Positions 26,309 through 34,550 of a DNA stretch of 64,000 nt are shown piece by piece. The notes beneath the pieces were generated by a model. It saw only the letters and a program-made list of their open reading frames with translations. It did no database searches and was not told the origin of the DNA. Numbering within the stretch: the stretch's first letter is position 1; each line of letters begins with the position of its first letter. Origin of the DNA: Pseudorhodoferax soli (GTDB lineage Bacteria; Pseudomonadota; Gammaproteobacteria; Burkholderiales; Burkholderiaceae_C). Position numbers and translations under genes: made by a program. The DNA is taken from NCBI RefSeq assembly GCF_003337555.1, contig NZ_QPJK01000013.1, positions 62,001 through 126,000 of the forward strand, given 5' to 3'.

Positions 26309-26566
26309 ATGACGTACCCGTTGACGAGGCAGGATCTCGACAGCATTTCGGATGCTGAGCCTGTCTTTGGCACGGATCGGCTGCTGCCTCCCTGGGAAGC
26401 GATCCCAAATGAGTTCAAGGTGGAGAACTTCTACACGCGGCTAGTGGATGCCTGCACGCCAATCGTGTTCTGGGCACTAACCGACCGCACCATCGATACC
26501 TTTGAGTCGGCTGAGTTTTTGCGGTGCGTGCCTGAAGTGCACTCGGCGAGTGTCTTGGGGTTGTAG
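26309..26566 (+). CDS. Small hypothetical protein
   Basis: An 85-residue protein starting MTYPLTRQDLDSISDAEPVFGTDRL. The composition is that of a soluble folded protein (PPWEAIPNEFKVENFYTRLVDACTPIVFWAL) with no membrane segment or signal. It ends three bases before the YkgJ-type gene, so they are likely co-transcribed. The family is unknown. Confidence 0.45.
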   Translation: MTYPLTRQDLDSISDAEPVFGTDRLLPPWEAIPNEFKVENFYTRLVDACTPIVFWALTDRTIDTFESAEFLRCVPEVHSASVLGL

Positions 26567-26569
26567 TCC

Positions 26570-27205
26570 ATGGGCGCGACCGAGCCAGATCTATCTGCAC
26601 TGCCGGAGTACGTGAAAGAGCGCTGGCCTGCTGCGCTTGAACGTGCGACACGGAAGACCGCGTCGGCCGTACCGAACCAGGATGCAAACAAACTACTGCG
26701 GGTGTCGCAAAAGGCGTCAACCGCAGCGCAGCGAATTGTCTGGCTGCAGCGCGCGGCGTCCGCATGGGCAAAGCCTCTCGAAAGCGTCGCGGCCTGCCGG
26801 CGCGGTTGCTCACATTGCTGCCACATCTCGGTGACGATCTCCAGCGTCGAAGCTGCGCTCATTGGACGCCACGTCGGCAGGGCCCCAGCTGAGCCAGCGC
26901 ACTCTGTTCGTGTTGGTTCGTTTGCCGATGCGGCCGACGGTGTGGCGGCGGTCCAGGCTATCGGTGCCAGGGACGTTGGTGCTCCTTGTCCCTTCCTGGT
27001 TGACGACGCTTGCAGCATCTATGAGGTGCGTCCCATGGCTTGCAGGCTGCTGCTCAACCTCGATGACGATGATCTACTGTGCCGGCTGGTTCCAGGTCAG
27101 GACATACCGGTCCCATACGCCAACAGTGGGCAACTCAAGACCTTGTACCTGATGGCGCAGGCATCGACGCCGCTGGCAGATATCCGAGACTTTTTCCCGA
27201 GATAG
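26570..27205 (+). CDS. YkgJ-type cysteine cluster protein
   Basis: A 211-residue protein with the CxxCxxCC cluster in CRRGCSHCCHISVTISSVEA (residues about 78-97) and the partner motif CPFLVDDACSIYEVRPMACR near 140-160. These eight or so cysteines mark the YkgJ/UPF0153 group, thought to bind zinc or an Fe-S cluster. The reaction is not known. It starts at ATG 26570, three bases after the preceding stop. It continues the theme of Cys-rich proteins in this stretch. Confidence 0.8.
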   Translation: MGATEPDLSALPEYVKERWPAALERATRKTASAVPNQDANKLLRVSQKASTAAQRIVWLQRAASAWAKPLESVAACRRGCSHCCHISVTISSVEAALIGRHVGRAPAEPAHSVRVGSFADAADGVAAVQAIGARDVGAPCPFLVDDACSIYEVRPMACRLLLNLDDDDLLCRLVPGQDIPVPYANSGQLKTLYLMAQASTPLADIRDFFPR

Positions 27206-27298
27206 CAAGCGAATGGAGCGCGAGAAGGGCATGTGCTTGCCGGATGCTTGTGCTGCTCGCAACCCGTTCCCATCGCCAGGAGTGACACGGCTAGTTCG

Positions 27299-27370
27299 CT
27301 CGGACTCGGACTCGGACTCGGACTCGGACTCGGACTCGGGCTCGGACTCGGGCTCGGGCTCGGGCTCGGG
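27299..27370. repeat. Hexanucleotide repeat, 12 units of CTCGGA/CTCGGG
   Basis: Twelve uninterrupted 6-base units: six CTCGGA, one CTCGGG, one CTCGGA, then four CTCGGG. Read on the plus strand it would encode (Leu-Gly)n, on the minus strand (Ser-Pro)n. The gap between the YkgJ-type gene and parB (27206-27663) holds no supported gene, so the tract is probably non-coding. Such tracts change length by slippage. Confidence 0.9.
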
Positions 27371-27663
27371 CTAGCCGGTGCTTTCACGCCTGCACCTTGC
27401 AGGTCGCGCCAAGCCGGTGCGTAGGCCGTTGGCCTGGAAGCCGAAACGGTAGGCACCGCTCTCAGCCGTTCTTCGCGGATCGTTGATCTAGCCCTCTGAC
27501 CTGGCACCCGCGCCGATCTTGAGCGGCTGCGTTCACTAGTTGGCAGGCAGGACACCATCTACGGCGGCCGGGCTGGAGCCGCCCTTGCAAGCCGCCGTCC
27601 CGATGAGATCCTGAATCAAGGGCCGGCGCTGGTGCCGGTCCCGTTTCCTGTACAGGAGTGACC

Positions 27664-29781
27664 ATGAAACTGTCCAAGGCCGAGTTCGAAGCTGTCATCC
27701 AGGCTTCGCAGCGCACCTTCCTTCCCTTCTCCCAACTGGTTCTGTCGGTGGACTACCAGGCCCGCACGCCCGGCACCTCGCCCAAGCTCAGCATCCCCGA
27801 GCTGGCCGCATCCATCAAGGAATGCGGCGTACTGCAGAACCTCATCGTCGTGCCGGGCCAGAGCAACACCTACGAGGTATGCGCTGGGGGGCGCAGGCTC
27901 GAAGCGCTGACCACGCTGGTCGCAGCAGGTGATCTGCCAGAAAACTTCCCCGTGCCGGTGCTGATCGTCCCGGCCGACCGGGGGCTCATCGCCAGCCTCG
28001 CGGAGAACGCCTTTCACCTTCCGATGCACGCCGCCGACGAGTACGAGGCATTCGCCAAGCTCGTCGCGCGTGGGAAGCCCGTCGAGGACGTTGCTGCGGC
28101 CTTCGGCGTCACGCCCATGGTGGTCAAGCGCCGCATGAAGCTGGCCGCCGTGTCCCCGCGCCTGATGACGCAGTTCCGCGAGGGCAGCATCAACCTGGAA
28201 TGCCTGATGGTGCTGGCCTCCGTCGAAGACCACGAGCGCCAGGAGCAAGCGTGGATGGGCCTGGACTCCTGGAATCGCCATCCCGAGCACCTGCGCCGCA
28301 TCCTCACCCAAGGCGAGGTGGAGTCCGACCGCAGCCCGGTCGCCAAGTACGTCACCGTCAAGGCGTACGAGAAAGCCGGTGGCCCGACCCGCCGCGACCT
28401 GTTCAGCGACAACGACAAGAAGGTCTACCTGCTGGACGCCGCCTTGCTCGACCAACTGGCCGTCGCCAAGCTCCAGCGCAAGGCCAAGAAGATCGCGGCC
28501 GAGGGGTGGAAGTGGGTGGATGTGCGCCCGCGCTACGTCCACGACGAGTACGTGCGCCACGGCGAACTGCGCAAGGCGTCCCGCGAACCCAGCAAGGAAG
28601 AAGCCACCGTGCTGCAGACGCTGAACGAGCAACTGGAGCAGCACAGCCAGCGCATGAATGAGATCTACGACCTGGACGAACCGGACGAGGATTCCGAAGC
28701 GGAGTGCACGCGCCTGGAAGCGCAGTGCGAGGAACTGTCTGCCCAGGTGACCGCGTTGGAGGAAGCGCTGGCAGTCTGGCCGTCCGAGTTGATGGCCGAG
28801 GCCGGCTGTCTGGTGTACGTGGGCAACGACGCCGAGCCGGCCGTTCGCTACGGCCTGATCCGTCCGGATGACCGGGCAAGTGTGCTGCAGGCAAGCCGTG
28901 GAGGGGCAGGGGCTGGACGAGAAAGCCCGGCCCTGGCGTCCATACCCGCACCGAAGACCCGCCCGGTGCACTCGGAAAAACTCGTTCGCAACCTGACCGC
29001 ACACCGTGTGGCCGCGATCCAGGCGGAGCTGCTCGACCGTTCCGATGTGGCCCTGGCGGTGCTGACCGCCCAAATGGCCAAGTCCCTGCTGCTGGAGGAC
29101 TATCGTCAAGCCTACGGCTGCGAAGACCCGTTGAAGCTGAGCGTCACCGACACGCACTACGGCTTGCGCACCGACGCGCAGGACATCGAGTCCGGCAAGG
29201 CTTGGCAGACCCTGGACGCCAAGCGGAGCCACTGGCAGTCCATTCTCCCGACCCAGGCCGCAGACGTGCTGCCGTGGGTCCTGAGCCAGGAGCCGGACAC
29301 CGTCCGGCAACTCTTCACCTTCCTGGTGGCAATCACCGTCACGGGTGTCTACGCAACCGAACCGGCACAGCAGCGCACCGATGGGCTCGCCCAGGCGCTG
29401 GGGCTGGACATGGCGAAATGGTGGGAAGCGACCGGCCCGTCGTACTTTCAGCACGTCTCCAAGGCACGTGCGACCGAGGTGATCGGCGAAGCGACAGGCG
29501 CAGCGGCCGGCGCTGCAATGCAGGCCCTCAAGAAGGAGGGTGCCGTGGCCCATGCCGCTCAGGCCGTCGCTGGAACCGGCTGGTTGCCCACCGTACTGCG
29601 TCTGCGTCCTCCGACAGAAGTGCCGGGCACCGATATCGCCGCGAACGCTGACGAAGACCCGCCATTCGACGTGGGCGGCGAAGACGAACAGGCTCGAGCC
29701 GACGCAGCCACAAGCGGCACCGCGCCGGCTGGGGCCGCCAGCGAACCCAAGGATTCAGAACTGCCGGCCGAGGCGTCCTGA
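27664..29781 (+). CDS. parB: ParB-family partition protein, large island/plasmid type
   Basis: A 705-residue ParB-like protein starting MKLSKAEFEAVIQ at 27664 behind AGGAG. The ParB N-terminal CTPase-like domain is visible (SIPELAASIKECGVLQNLIVVPG ... AGGRRLEALTTL and SLAENAFHLPMHAADEYEAF), followed by a helix-turn-helix (KPVEDVAAAFGVTPMVVKRRMKLA, about residues 130-155). A long extension of over 400 residues is rich in charged helices and ends in an Ala/Glu-rich tail. Chromosomal ParB is about 300 residues, so this is the enlarged form met on plasmids and integrative elements. No parA is adjacent. It probably helps maintain the element when excised or acts as a regulator. Confidence 0.87.
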   Translation: MKLSKAEFEAVIQASQRTFLPFSQLVLSVDYQARTPGTSPKLSIPELAASIKECGVLQNLIVVPGQSNTYEVCAGGRRLEALTTLVAAGDLPENFPVPVLIVPADRGLIASLAENAFHLPMHAADEYEAFAKLVARGKPVEDVAAAFGVTPMVVKRRMKLAAVSPRLMTQFREGSINLECLMVLASVEDHERQEQAWMGLDSWNRHPEHLRRILTQGEVESDRSPVAKYVTVKAYEKAGGPTRRDLFSDNDKKVYLLDAALLDQLAVAKLQRKAKKIAAEGWKWVDVRPRYVHDEYVRHGELRKASREPSKEEATVLQTLNEQLEQHSQRMNEIYDLDEPDEDSEAECTRLEAQCEELSAQVTALEEALAVWPSELMAEAGCLVYVGNDAEPAVRYGLIRPDDRASVLQASRGGAGAGRESPALASIPAPKTRPVHSEKLVRNLTAHRVAAIQAELLDRSDVALAVLTAQMAKSLLLEDYRQAYGCEDPLKLSVTDTHYGLRTDAQDIESGKAWQTLDAKRSHWQSILPTQAADVLPWVLSQEPDTVRQLFTFLVAITVTGVYATEPAQQRTDGLAQALGLDMAKWWEATGPSYFQHVSKARATEVIGEATGAAAGAAMQALKKEGAVAHAAQAVAGTGWLPTVLRLRPPTEVPGTDIAANADEDPPFDVGGEDEQARADAATSGTAPAGAASEPKDSELPAEAS

Positions 29782-30013
29782 GACGGCCCTGAGACAGTGC
29801 TCCCCCTGCGTGCGACCGCATGCCGGGGGGCTCTTCAGGACGAGAGTCTCGCTGCGCCGACGCCGCCGCTCAGCGGCGGTGCGGCCTACAGGCAGCTGAC
29901 CACATCGACGTCGGATCGAATCCGTTTGGTGTGGCTCGCAGCCTCAGCCACTGCAGCAGTTCGTGCAGTGCGCAGCAACGGCTTCATGCTGGTCACGTAC
30001 CGGCTGAAATCCC
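29782..30013. other. Gap after parB with a GC-rich hairpin
   Basis: A dyad at 29802-29829 pairs CCCCCTGCGTGCG with CGCATGCCGGGGG (11 of 13, plus one G-U). No T-run follows, so it is at best a weak terminator for parB. The rest of the gap shows nothing convincing. Confidence 0.4.
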
Positions 30014-30339
30014 ATAGCGCCCAAGCCGCACATCGCACTTACCCCCGTTTCGGAATCAGACTTCGATGCCCTCGTGGCCCTTGGGATGAAGGCCATGCGC
30101 GAGAACCTGGAACGGCTGGGGCGCTTCGATCGGGCCCGTGCGCGGGAGTGCTTGTGGCCTGGCTTCGCGCCAGAGCAAACTCGGCACATCGTGGTGGATG
30201 GCGAGCGCGTCGGCTTCTCGGTGACCGAGCCATGCACTGACCACCTGCTGCTGGAGCTTCTCTACATTCGGCCGGATCGCCAGCGCCTAGGCATCGGTTC
30301 CCAGATTCTTTACTTGGTGTTCGAGCGCGTCTGCAACGG
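30014..30339 (+). pseudogene. GNAT acetyltransferase remnant, both ends broken
   Basis: Reading from 30014 the frame gives PHIALTPVSESDFDALVAL, MKAMRENLERLGRFDRA and LLLELLYIRPDRQRLGIGSQIL. The last holds the acetyl-CoA motif RxxGIG of GNAT N-acetyltransferases. The place where a start is expected holds ATA (30014), and the only in-frame start is a GTG at 30074 that cuts the fold. After about 30330 the similarity stops and the sequence becomes the 3' end of a recombinase gene on the other strand. It therefore looks like a gene cut by insertion of that DNA, with decay at the 5' end as well. Confidence 0.6.
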
Positions 30340-31492
30340 CGTGATCACCGCCCATGGCGTCGGCCTGTCGAGCCGCCCGGGCCGAGCCGATGTACGCGCC
30401 GGCAGCGCGCTTGCGAGCGTGACCTGCCGTCTCAGCGATCTCCTGGCGAGCGGCGTTGGCCAGCTCTGCTGGCGGTTGCCGCCCATGGCGCACGGGAGGC
30501 TCCGTACCCGTTTGGCTGCGCCACACCTCGACGAGCACCTCGTGCCGCAGACCGTGTCCCGTCGCCCCACGCTCGGCAAGGGACAAGCCAAAGAAGCGCA
30601 TGACATAGCTGAAGTGGTTCAGGTTCTGCTTGAGTTCGCGGTTGGGGTCACTCACGTGCGCATCCGCACTGCCAGCGACCTGCCTCGCGTAGGCCAACGC
30701 GTCATGCTGGATCTGCGTGCAGATTGCCACGAAGCGCGGCCTGCCTCCTTTGCTTCCCTGGCGCACCCAAAGGTAGCTGTCGGCCTTCTTGCGATCCATT
30801 GGCATTCCCGTGGCTTCGAACGGCACCACACAGGCGTGGGGGCGCATCATGACCGCTTCCTTGCGGCGTAGCCCGAACGCTCGGATCAGCCGCAGCGCCG
30901 CGCCCACGTGGCGGTCGCGTGCGCAGACTTCTTCAATCAGCGGGTCGATGTCGATGCCGGCGCCGGTCCAGCTTCGGTCGCGCTGCGCCACCTCATGTCG
31001 CTGGTACTGCGAAGGCGACAGGCCATACGCGGCCGGCTGCAGGACCAGACCCGGCTTGCCGATCCACAGTGCCAGTCCACGCAGGAAGCTCAGGTAGGTC
31101 TGAATGGTGGCCGCAGCCATCTGATCCTTGCGCCACAGGTCGACGGTCGCCTGAATGTGCCGTCCTCCCAGGTTTCGCGGGTCGGGCAGGGTGGCAAAGC
31201 CGGCCTTCGTGCGCAACTCACGCAGGAAGCGGCGAAGGAACACCGCCCGGTCGTGCCGGGTCTTGTGAGAAACGCTCTTGTGCTTGGCCGTGTGCTGCTC
31301 GTTGAACAAGGTGATGAGCATCTCCAGCGCCTTCTCAGGCGGCAGCGAGCCAGGCGGATGGCGCCTCATGATGTCCACCGCGCTCAGGCCGGCCCAGTCG
31401 GTGCGGCGCTTCATTGGGCCGCTTGCCGTCGATGAGCGGTAGGCCGGCTGACGGGCGGTCTGTCCATGTTGAAGGGATGCGAGATTCGGCAT
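30287..31492 (-). CDS. Tyrosine recombinase, island-type integrase
   Basis: A 401-residue tyrosine recombinase starting MPNLASLQHG at 31492 behind GGAG. A SAM-like core-binding domain (KTRHDRAVFLRRFLRELR ... TIQTYLSFLRGLALWIG) is followed by the catalytic part: Arg in RAFGLRRKEAVMM, HGLRHEVLVEVW, and the tyrosine in HARKRAAGAYIGS near residue 375. The last 20 or so residues (ADALEHQVKNLGTDA) are read antisense to the broken GNAT gene, so the C-terminus is probably a run-through into the target gene. It is not near the attachment site, so it may move a smaller unit inside the island or be a relic. Confidence 0.82.
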   Translation of the reverse strand: MPNLASLQHGQTARQPAYRSSTASGPMKRRTDWAGLSAVDIMRRHPPGSLPPEKALEMLITLFNEQHTAKHKSVSHKTRHDRAVFLRRFLRELRTKAGFATLPDPRNLGGRHIQATVDLWRKDQMAAATIQTYLSFLRGLALWIGKPGLVLQPAAYGLSPSQYQRHEVAQRDRSWTGAGIDIDPLIEEVCARDRHVGAALRLIRAFGLRRKEAVMMRPHACVVPFEATGMPMDRKKADSYLWVRQGSKGGRPRFVAICTQIQHDALAYARQVAGSADAHVSDPNRELKQNLNHFSYVMRFFGLSLAERGATGHGLRHEVLVEVWRSQTGTEPPVRHGRQPPAELANAARQEIAETAGHARKRAAGAYIGSARAARQADAMGGDHAVADALEHQVKNLGTDA

Positions 31493-31543
31493 GTGTTTCT
31501 CCGTGTCTGTTGGCCGGTGTCCCGCGCACCTGCCCTTGCTGCG

Positions 31544-31798
31544 TCAGAAGTCCCAGTTCTCTCGGTGCAGGCGGACTCCAGGTACCGGCACCGGCTGTGG
31601 CCAATCCAACCGCGCTTGGTGCGTGACCACGCCGCACCGCGCATCCCCATGGTTCAACCCTTGCGCTGCGTGGAGCAGGGCAGTGGCTCGGTCGTTCTTA
31701 AAAATGAAAACGTTTTGATCCGTCCTGTTGGCGCGTTTCCGCGCCGGACAGGGTTGGTGCGCCTCGACCTTGTGGTCTGTGCGCTGCGCCTCGGTCAT
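31544..31798 (-). CDS. Small hypothetical protein upstream of the recombinase
   Basis: An 84-residue frame reading MTEAQRTDHKVEAHQ, with a centre NVFIFKNDRATALLHAAQGLN that looks protein-like and a GC-rich third codon position as in the neighbours. It ends 51 bases before the recombinase start on the same strand. There is no clear ribosome site, and the open frame extends upstream to 31846. The function is unknown. Confidence 0.35.
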   Translation of the reverse strand: MTEAQRTDHKVEAHQPCPARKRANRTDQNVFIFKNDRATALLHAAQGLNHGDARCGVVTHQARLDWPQPVPVPGVRLHRENWDF

Positions 31799-32428
31799 GC
31801 CGGGGCACATCTGCGGGATCAGTGCTGCTGTCGTAGCGCCACCCATCTGCGGGGTAGCTTCCCTGACCGTGGCCAGGAAGCGTCAGATGTCCGAGCGGTG
31901 ACACGCGTGGAGCCCATATGGACAAACACGACCGCGTGCCGCGCAAAGCGCTTGCTCGAAAGGTGGCGGGAACTCTGGCATCGGCATCTGGTGCCGTGCG
32001 CGTGGCTCTTCACGCTCTGCGACGTGAGCTCAAGGCTCACCCCAACCACAAGGGCCGGCATGTCGCGGGCATTCACTACGAACTGACCTCCAGAGGGCTG
32101 CTCAAGGGCAGCGCTCATCCGGGCTCAAGGCCGGGACTCGAAGGGCGGGTATCGACCGCGACGCCTGATTGGGCTCCACCGATGGGAGCCAAGGCCAGGA
32201 GGCCTTCGGGAGCATCCAGTGGACTACGGCCAAAAGCGGGCGTCAAGTAGGTTGCCGGAATTCGGAGTGGCGGTGATGCCTGGGTTTGTGGTGTCTCCAT
32301 GTCTCAGGTGGGCTTCCTGGGGTACGCTGTGAGAGAGGGTTGACACCGAGGGGAATGGCCTCTGGTTGCAGGTCAGATCTGGATCGGTTGCATGCGGGGC
32401 GGCGTGAGACCGGTTGGTGATCCTGAGG
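31799..32428. other. Stretch without a firm gene
   Basis: About 630 bases. The best candidate is a plus-strand frame from ATG 31918 to 32250 (110 codons, basic, MDKHDRVPRKALARK), but its codon use is mixed and it lacks a ribosome site. I leave it uncalled. Confidence 0.3.
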
Positions 32429-32514
32429 AACTTGAAGTGTTCTTCAAGTTGGGATCGGCCGTTCCGGAGACTTCGTGTTCCGACTTGAAGTGTCCTTCAA
32501 CGCACGTTGAAGTT
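32429..32514. promoter_or_regulatory. Cluster of TTGAAG palindromes upstream of the ParM-like gene
   Basis: The perfect 9-bp dyad AACTTGAAG-TGTT-CTTCAAGTT spans 32429-32450. The same word returns as ACTTGAAGTGTCCTTCAA at 32483-32500, 54 bases downstream. It runs into a second perfect dyad, TTCAACG-CA-CGTTGAA (32496-32511). Five TTGAAG-type half-sites result, spaced 10 or 11 bases within each group, so on one face of the helix. This fits either an operator for the partition operon or a centromere-like site for the partner protein. Confidence 0.7.
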
Positions 32515-32663
32515 GCGGGACCGTGCCTGTCTACCGCGCCGAGATGGCGTGCATGGCCCTGTGAACGCGAAACGGTCGTCGTTGAATGCCGTTTCTCGTT
32601 GGTGAGAAGCGCCACCCTCGTTCACGCTCGCTCCATCGTTGTCCGCACGGGGAGAGCAAGCCA

Positions 32664-33683
32664 ATGAGCAAGATCGTCAGAGCCATCGATGTCGGGTTCG
32701 GCAACACCAAGTTCGTCGTCGGCCACACACCACAGGAGGTCAAGTGCGGGTCCTTCCCTTCGTTGGCTTACGTCAGCGCGAAAGACTCGGCGCAGCGCAC
32801 CGACGGACAGCGTCGAAGGACCGTCAGTATTCCCATCGACAAACTCTTCTACGAGGTGGGTCCGGACGTGCACCTGGCTGCCGACACCTTCCGCGGGACG
32901 CAACTGCACGACCGGTACATCGAGACGCCGGAGTACCTCGCGCTGGCGCGCGGTGCCCTGAGCTACATGAGGCTGAGCACGATCGACCTGCTCGTTGTCG
33001 GACTGCCGGTGGCATCGTTTCAGGCGCGCAAGGCGCAGTTGGAGCGCCTCATGACCGGCGTGCACGACGTGGGCGCAGGAAAAACAGTGGAAGTCAGGAA
33101 GGCCGTGGCGGTGGCGCAGCCCCAGGGCGCTCTGGTGCACTTCACGGCGGCCTACGGCAAGCAGAAGACCATCGCGCAGGAGCAAAGCCTGATCATCGAT
33201 CCGGGCTCGCGCACCTTCGACTGGCTCCTGTCGCGCGGCATGCGGTTGGTCTCCAAGGTCAGCAGCTCGGTCAACCGTGGGATGTCCGACGTGCTCAAGA
33301 CCATCGCGCAGGAGATCAGCAGCGACATCGGTCGCCCCTACAGCGACCTGCCGGCAATCGACACGGCGCTGCGCACCGGCAAGCCTTTGCTGATCTACCA
33401 GAAGCCCTACGACCTGACGCCGATCCTTCCGACGGCCCATGCAGTGGCCCGTGGGGCCGTCTCCTCGATGATGGAATGGATCGCGGAGGACTACAGCATC
33501 CAGAACGTGATCCTTGTCGGGGGAGGGGCCTTCATGTTCAAGGACGCGGTCAAGGCGGCGTTCCCGAAGCACAAGATCCACGTCATCAAGGATCCGATGT
33601 TCGCCAACGTCAAGGGGTTTCAGATCGCTGGCGCGAACCTTCTGAGTGCGGAGCAGGCCGATGCCTCGAGCGAAGAGTCCTGA
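32664..33683 (+). CDS. ParM/StbA-like actin-type ATPase (PRTRC system protein D-like)
   Basis: A 339-residue actin-fold protein starting MSKIVRAIDVGFGNTKFVVG; AIDVGFGNTK is the first phosphate motif. LIIDPGSRTFDWLL is the second and NVILVGGGAFMFKDAV the adenosine motif. Relatives polymerise to push plasmid copies apart; the sequence is close to what I recall as protein D of the PRTRC gene set on plasmids and integrative elements. GGAG precedes ATG 32664. The next gene overlaps by 23 bases and could encode the DNA-binding adaptor. The palindrome cluster 150 bases upstream is the likely operator or centromere. Confidence 0.85.
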   Translation: MSKIVRAIDVGFGNTKFVVGHTPQEVKCGSFPSLAYVSAKDSAQRTDGQRRRTVSIPIDKLFYEVGPDVHLAADTFRGTQLHDRYIETPEYLALARGALSYMRLSTIDLLVVGLPVASFQARKAQLERLMTGVHDVGAGKTVEVRKAVAVAQPQGALVHFTAAYGKQKTIAQEQSLIIDPGSRTFDWLLSRGMRLVSKVSSSVNRGMSDVLKTIAQEISSDIGRPYSDLPAIDTALRTGKPLLIYQKPYDLTPILPTAHAVARGAVSSMMEWIAEDYSIQNVILVGGGAFMFKDAVKAAFPKHKIHVIKDPMFANVKGFQIAGANLLSAEQADASSEES

Positions 33684-33996
33684 GGTTGATGCCGTCCAGG
33701 TCGACGCCAACCCACGACTGCGGGTCACGCTGGATTTCAGGCGCAGCGACGATCCGCTCTTGTTCGATGCACTGGCGTCGTTGTCCAAGGGGCGCAGGAG
33801 GCTGGCACGCCTACGCACTCTCGCGCATGACGGCCTGGCCATGGACCGAGGCACCCGGGCGCCCGAACCCGCCCCGAGCGCAAGTGCCGTTGACGCCCCA
33901 GGGATGCGCGTGTCGCCGAGCGACGACCCGGAGCAACTGGGTGAGCTGCATCCGACGCTGACAAGCGGTCTCTTCGATCCGCCGCTCGACAACTGA
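33661..33996 (+). CDS. Small partner of the ParM-like gene, possible adaptor
   Basis: A 111-residue protein starting MPRAKSPEVDAVQVD at 33661 behind GGAGCAGG, overlapping the ParM-like gene by 23 bases. Residues about 20-60 (RLRVTLDFRRSDDPLLFDALASLSKGRRRLARLRTLAHDGLA) look like a strand followed by two helices, as in ribbon-helix-helix proteins. The tail is Pro/Asp-rich. By analogy with ParR or StbB it may bind the upstream palindromes and link them to the filament. That role is inferred from position and shape, not from a recognised family. Confidence 0.6.
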   Translation: MPRAKSPEVDAVQVDANPRLRVTLDFRRSDDPLLFDALASLSKGRRRLARLRTLAHDGLAMDRGTRAPEPAPSASAVDAPGMRVSPSDDPEQLGELHPTLTSGLFDPPLDN

Positions 33997-34063
33997 CGAT
34001 GCCCGACCCTTATCGTGACGAGCTTCTGCGGGCAGGTTCGCTGCGGACACCGATGTGCGCACG

Positions 34064-34112
34064 GAAAAGAAAAAGCCACTTGCAGCGCTTGGGGCGCCGC
34101 TGGTGGCTTTTC
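34064..34112. terminator. Bidirectional intrinsic terminator between ParM operon and HU gene
   Basis: AAAAGCCAC at 34071-34079 pairs with GTGGCTTTT at 34103-34111, extended inward by GCAGCG against CGCTGG. On the minus strand the stem is followed by TTTTTCTTTTCC, a strong terminator for the HU gene. On the plus strand TTTT also follows, so it can end the ParM operon as well. Confidence 0.8.
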
Positions 34113-34151
34113 ATCATGCTGCGCGGACGGAGATCCCGTCCCGCGCGACGC

Positions 34152-34550
34152 TTACAGCGCAGCGTCCTTCAGCTTCTTGAGGGAGCGGACCTTGATCTTC
34201 ACCGTTGCGGGCTTGGCCGCGAACTCACGTTCCTGCTTCGTGAAGGGATCGATGCCCTTGCGCTTGGGCTTGGCCGGAACCTTCAGAAGGCCGATCTTGA
34301 GCAGGCCGGGCAGCGTGAACTCGCCGATGCCCTTCTTGTGCACCGAGCCCAGAACGGCCGACTCGAGCGCTGCCAGAACGGCCTTCACCGCCTTGGGCTC
34401 AACGCCGGACTGCTCAGCCAACAACGCGGTCAGCGTCGTCTTGTTGAGTGCTTCCTTGATGGGCTTGATGGTGGGGGCCGCGGCCTTCGCCGCGGGGGAT
34501 GCCGGCTTCGCAGCCGGGGCGGCTTTGGGGGCCTTTTTCGCAGTTGCCAT
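34152..34550 (-). CDS. HU-family DNA-binding protein with Lys/Ala/Pro tail
   Basis: A 132-residue protein. The first 30 or so residues are MATAKKAPKAAPAAKPASP-like, a basic disordered tail. The rest is an HU/IHF fold: IKEALNKTTLTALLAEQSGVEPKAVKAVLAALESAVLGSVHKKGIGEFTLPGLLKIGLLKV, then the DNA-binding arm around KGIDPFTKQEREFAAKPATVKIKVR. The usual arm Arg-Asn-Pro is Ile-Asp-Pro here. Such tailed HU proteins are common in Burkholderiales and compact DNA. An excellent terminator follows. It may act with the partition genes that converge on it. Confidence 0.88.
   Translation of the reverse strand: MATAKKAPKAAPAAKPASPAAKAAAPTIKPIKEALNKTTLTALLAEQSGVEPKAVKAVLAALESAVLGSVHKKGIGEFTLPGLLKIGLLKVPAKPKRKGIDPFTKQEREFAAKPATVKIKVRSLKKLKDAAL

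Noticed and set aside
27299-27370. Possible CRISPR array
   Set aside because: The units are 6 bases without spacers; this is a simple hexanucleotide repeat, as is 43460-43501.
27097-27558. Minus-strand protein with a Ser-Pro repeat
   Set aside because: It overlaps the YkgJ-type gene in antisense and is mainly open because of the hexanucleotide tract.
27616-29553. 645-codon minus-strand frame
   Set aside because: Antisense to parB; repetitive His/Gln/Arg composition and no motif.
31918-32250. Basic 110-codon plus-strand frame as a gene
   Set aside because: No ribosome site, mixed codon use and no recognisable pattern; overlapping frames on the other strand are as good.
32622-34079. 485-codon minus-strand frame
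   Set aside because: Antisense to the ParM-like gene and its partner, both of which have better evidence.
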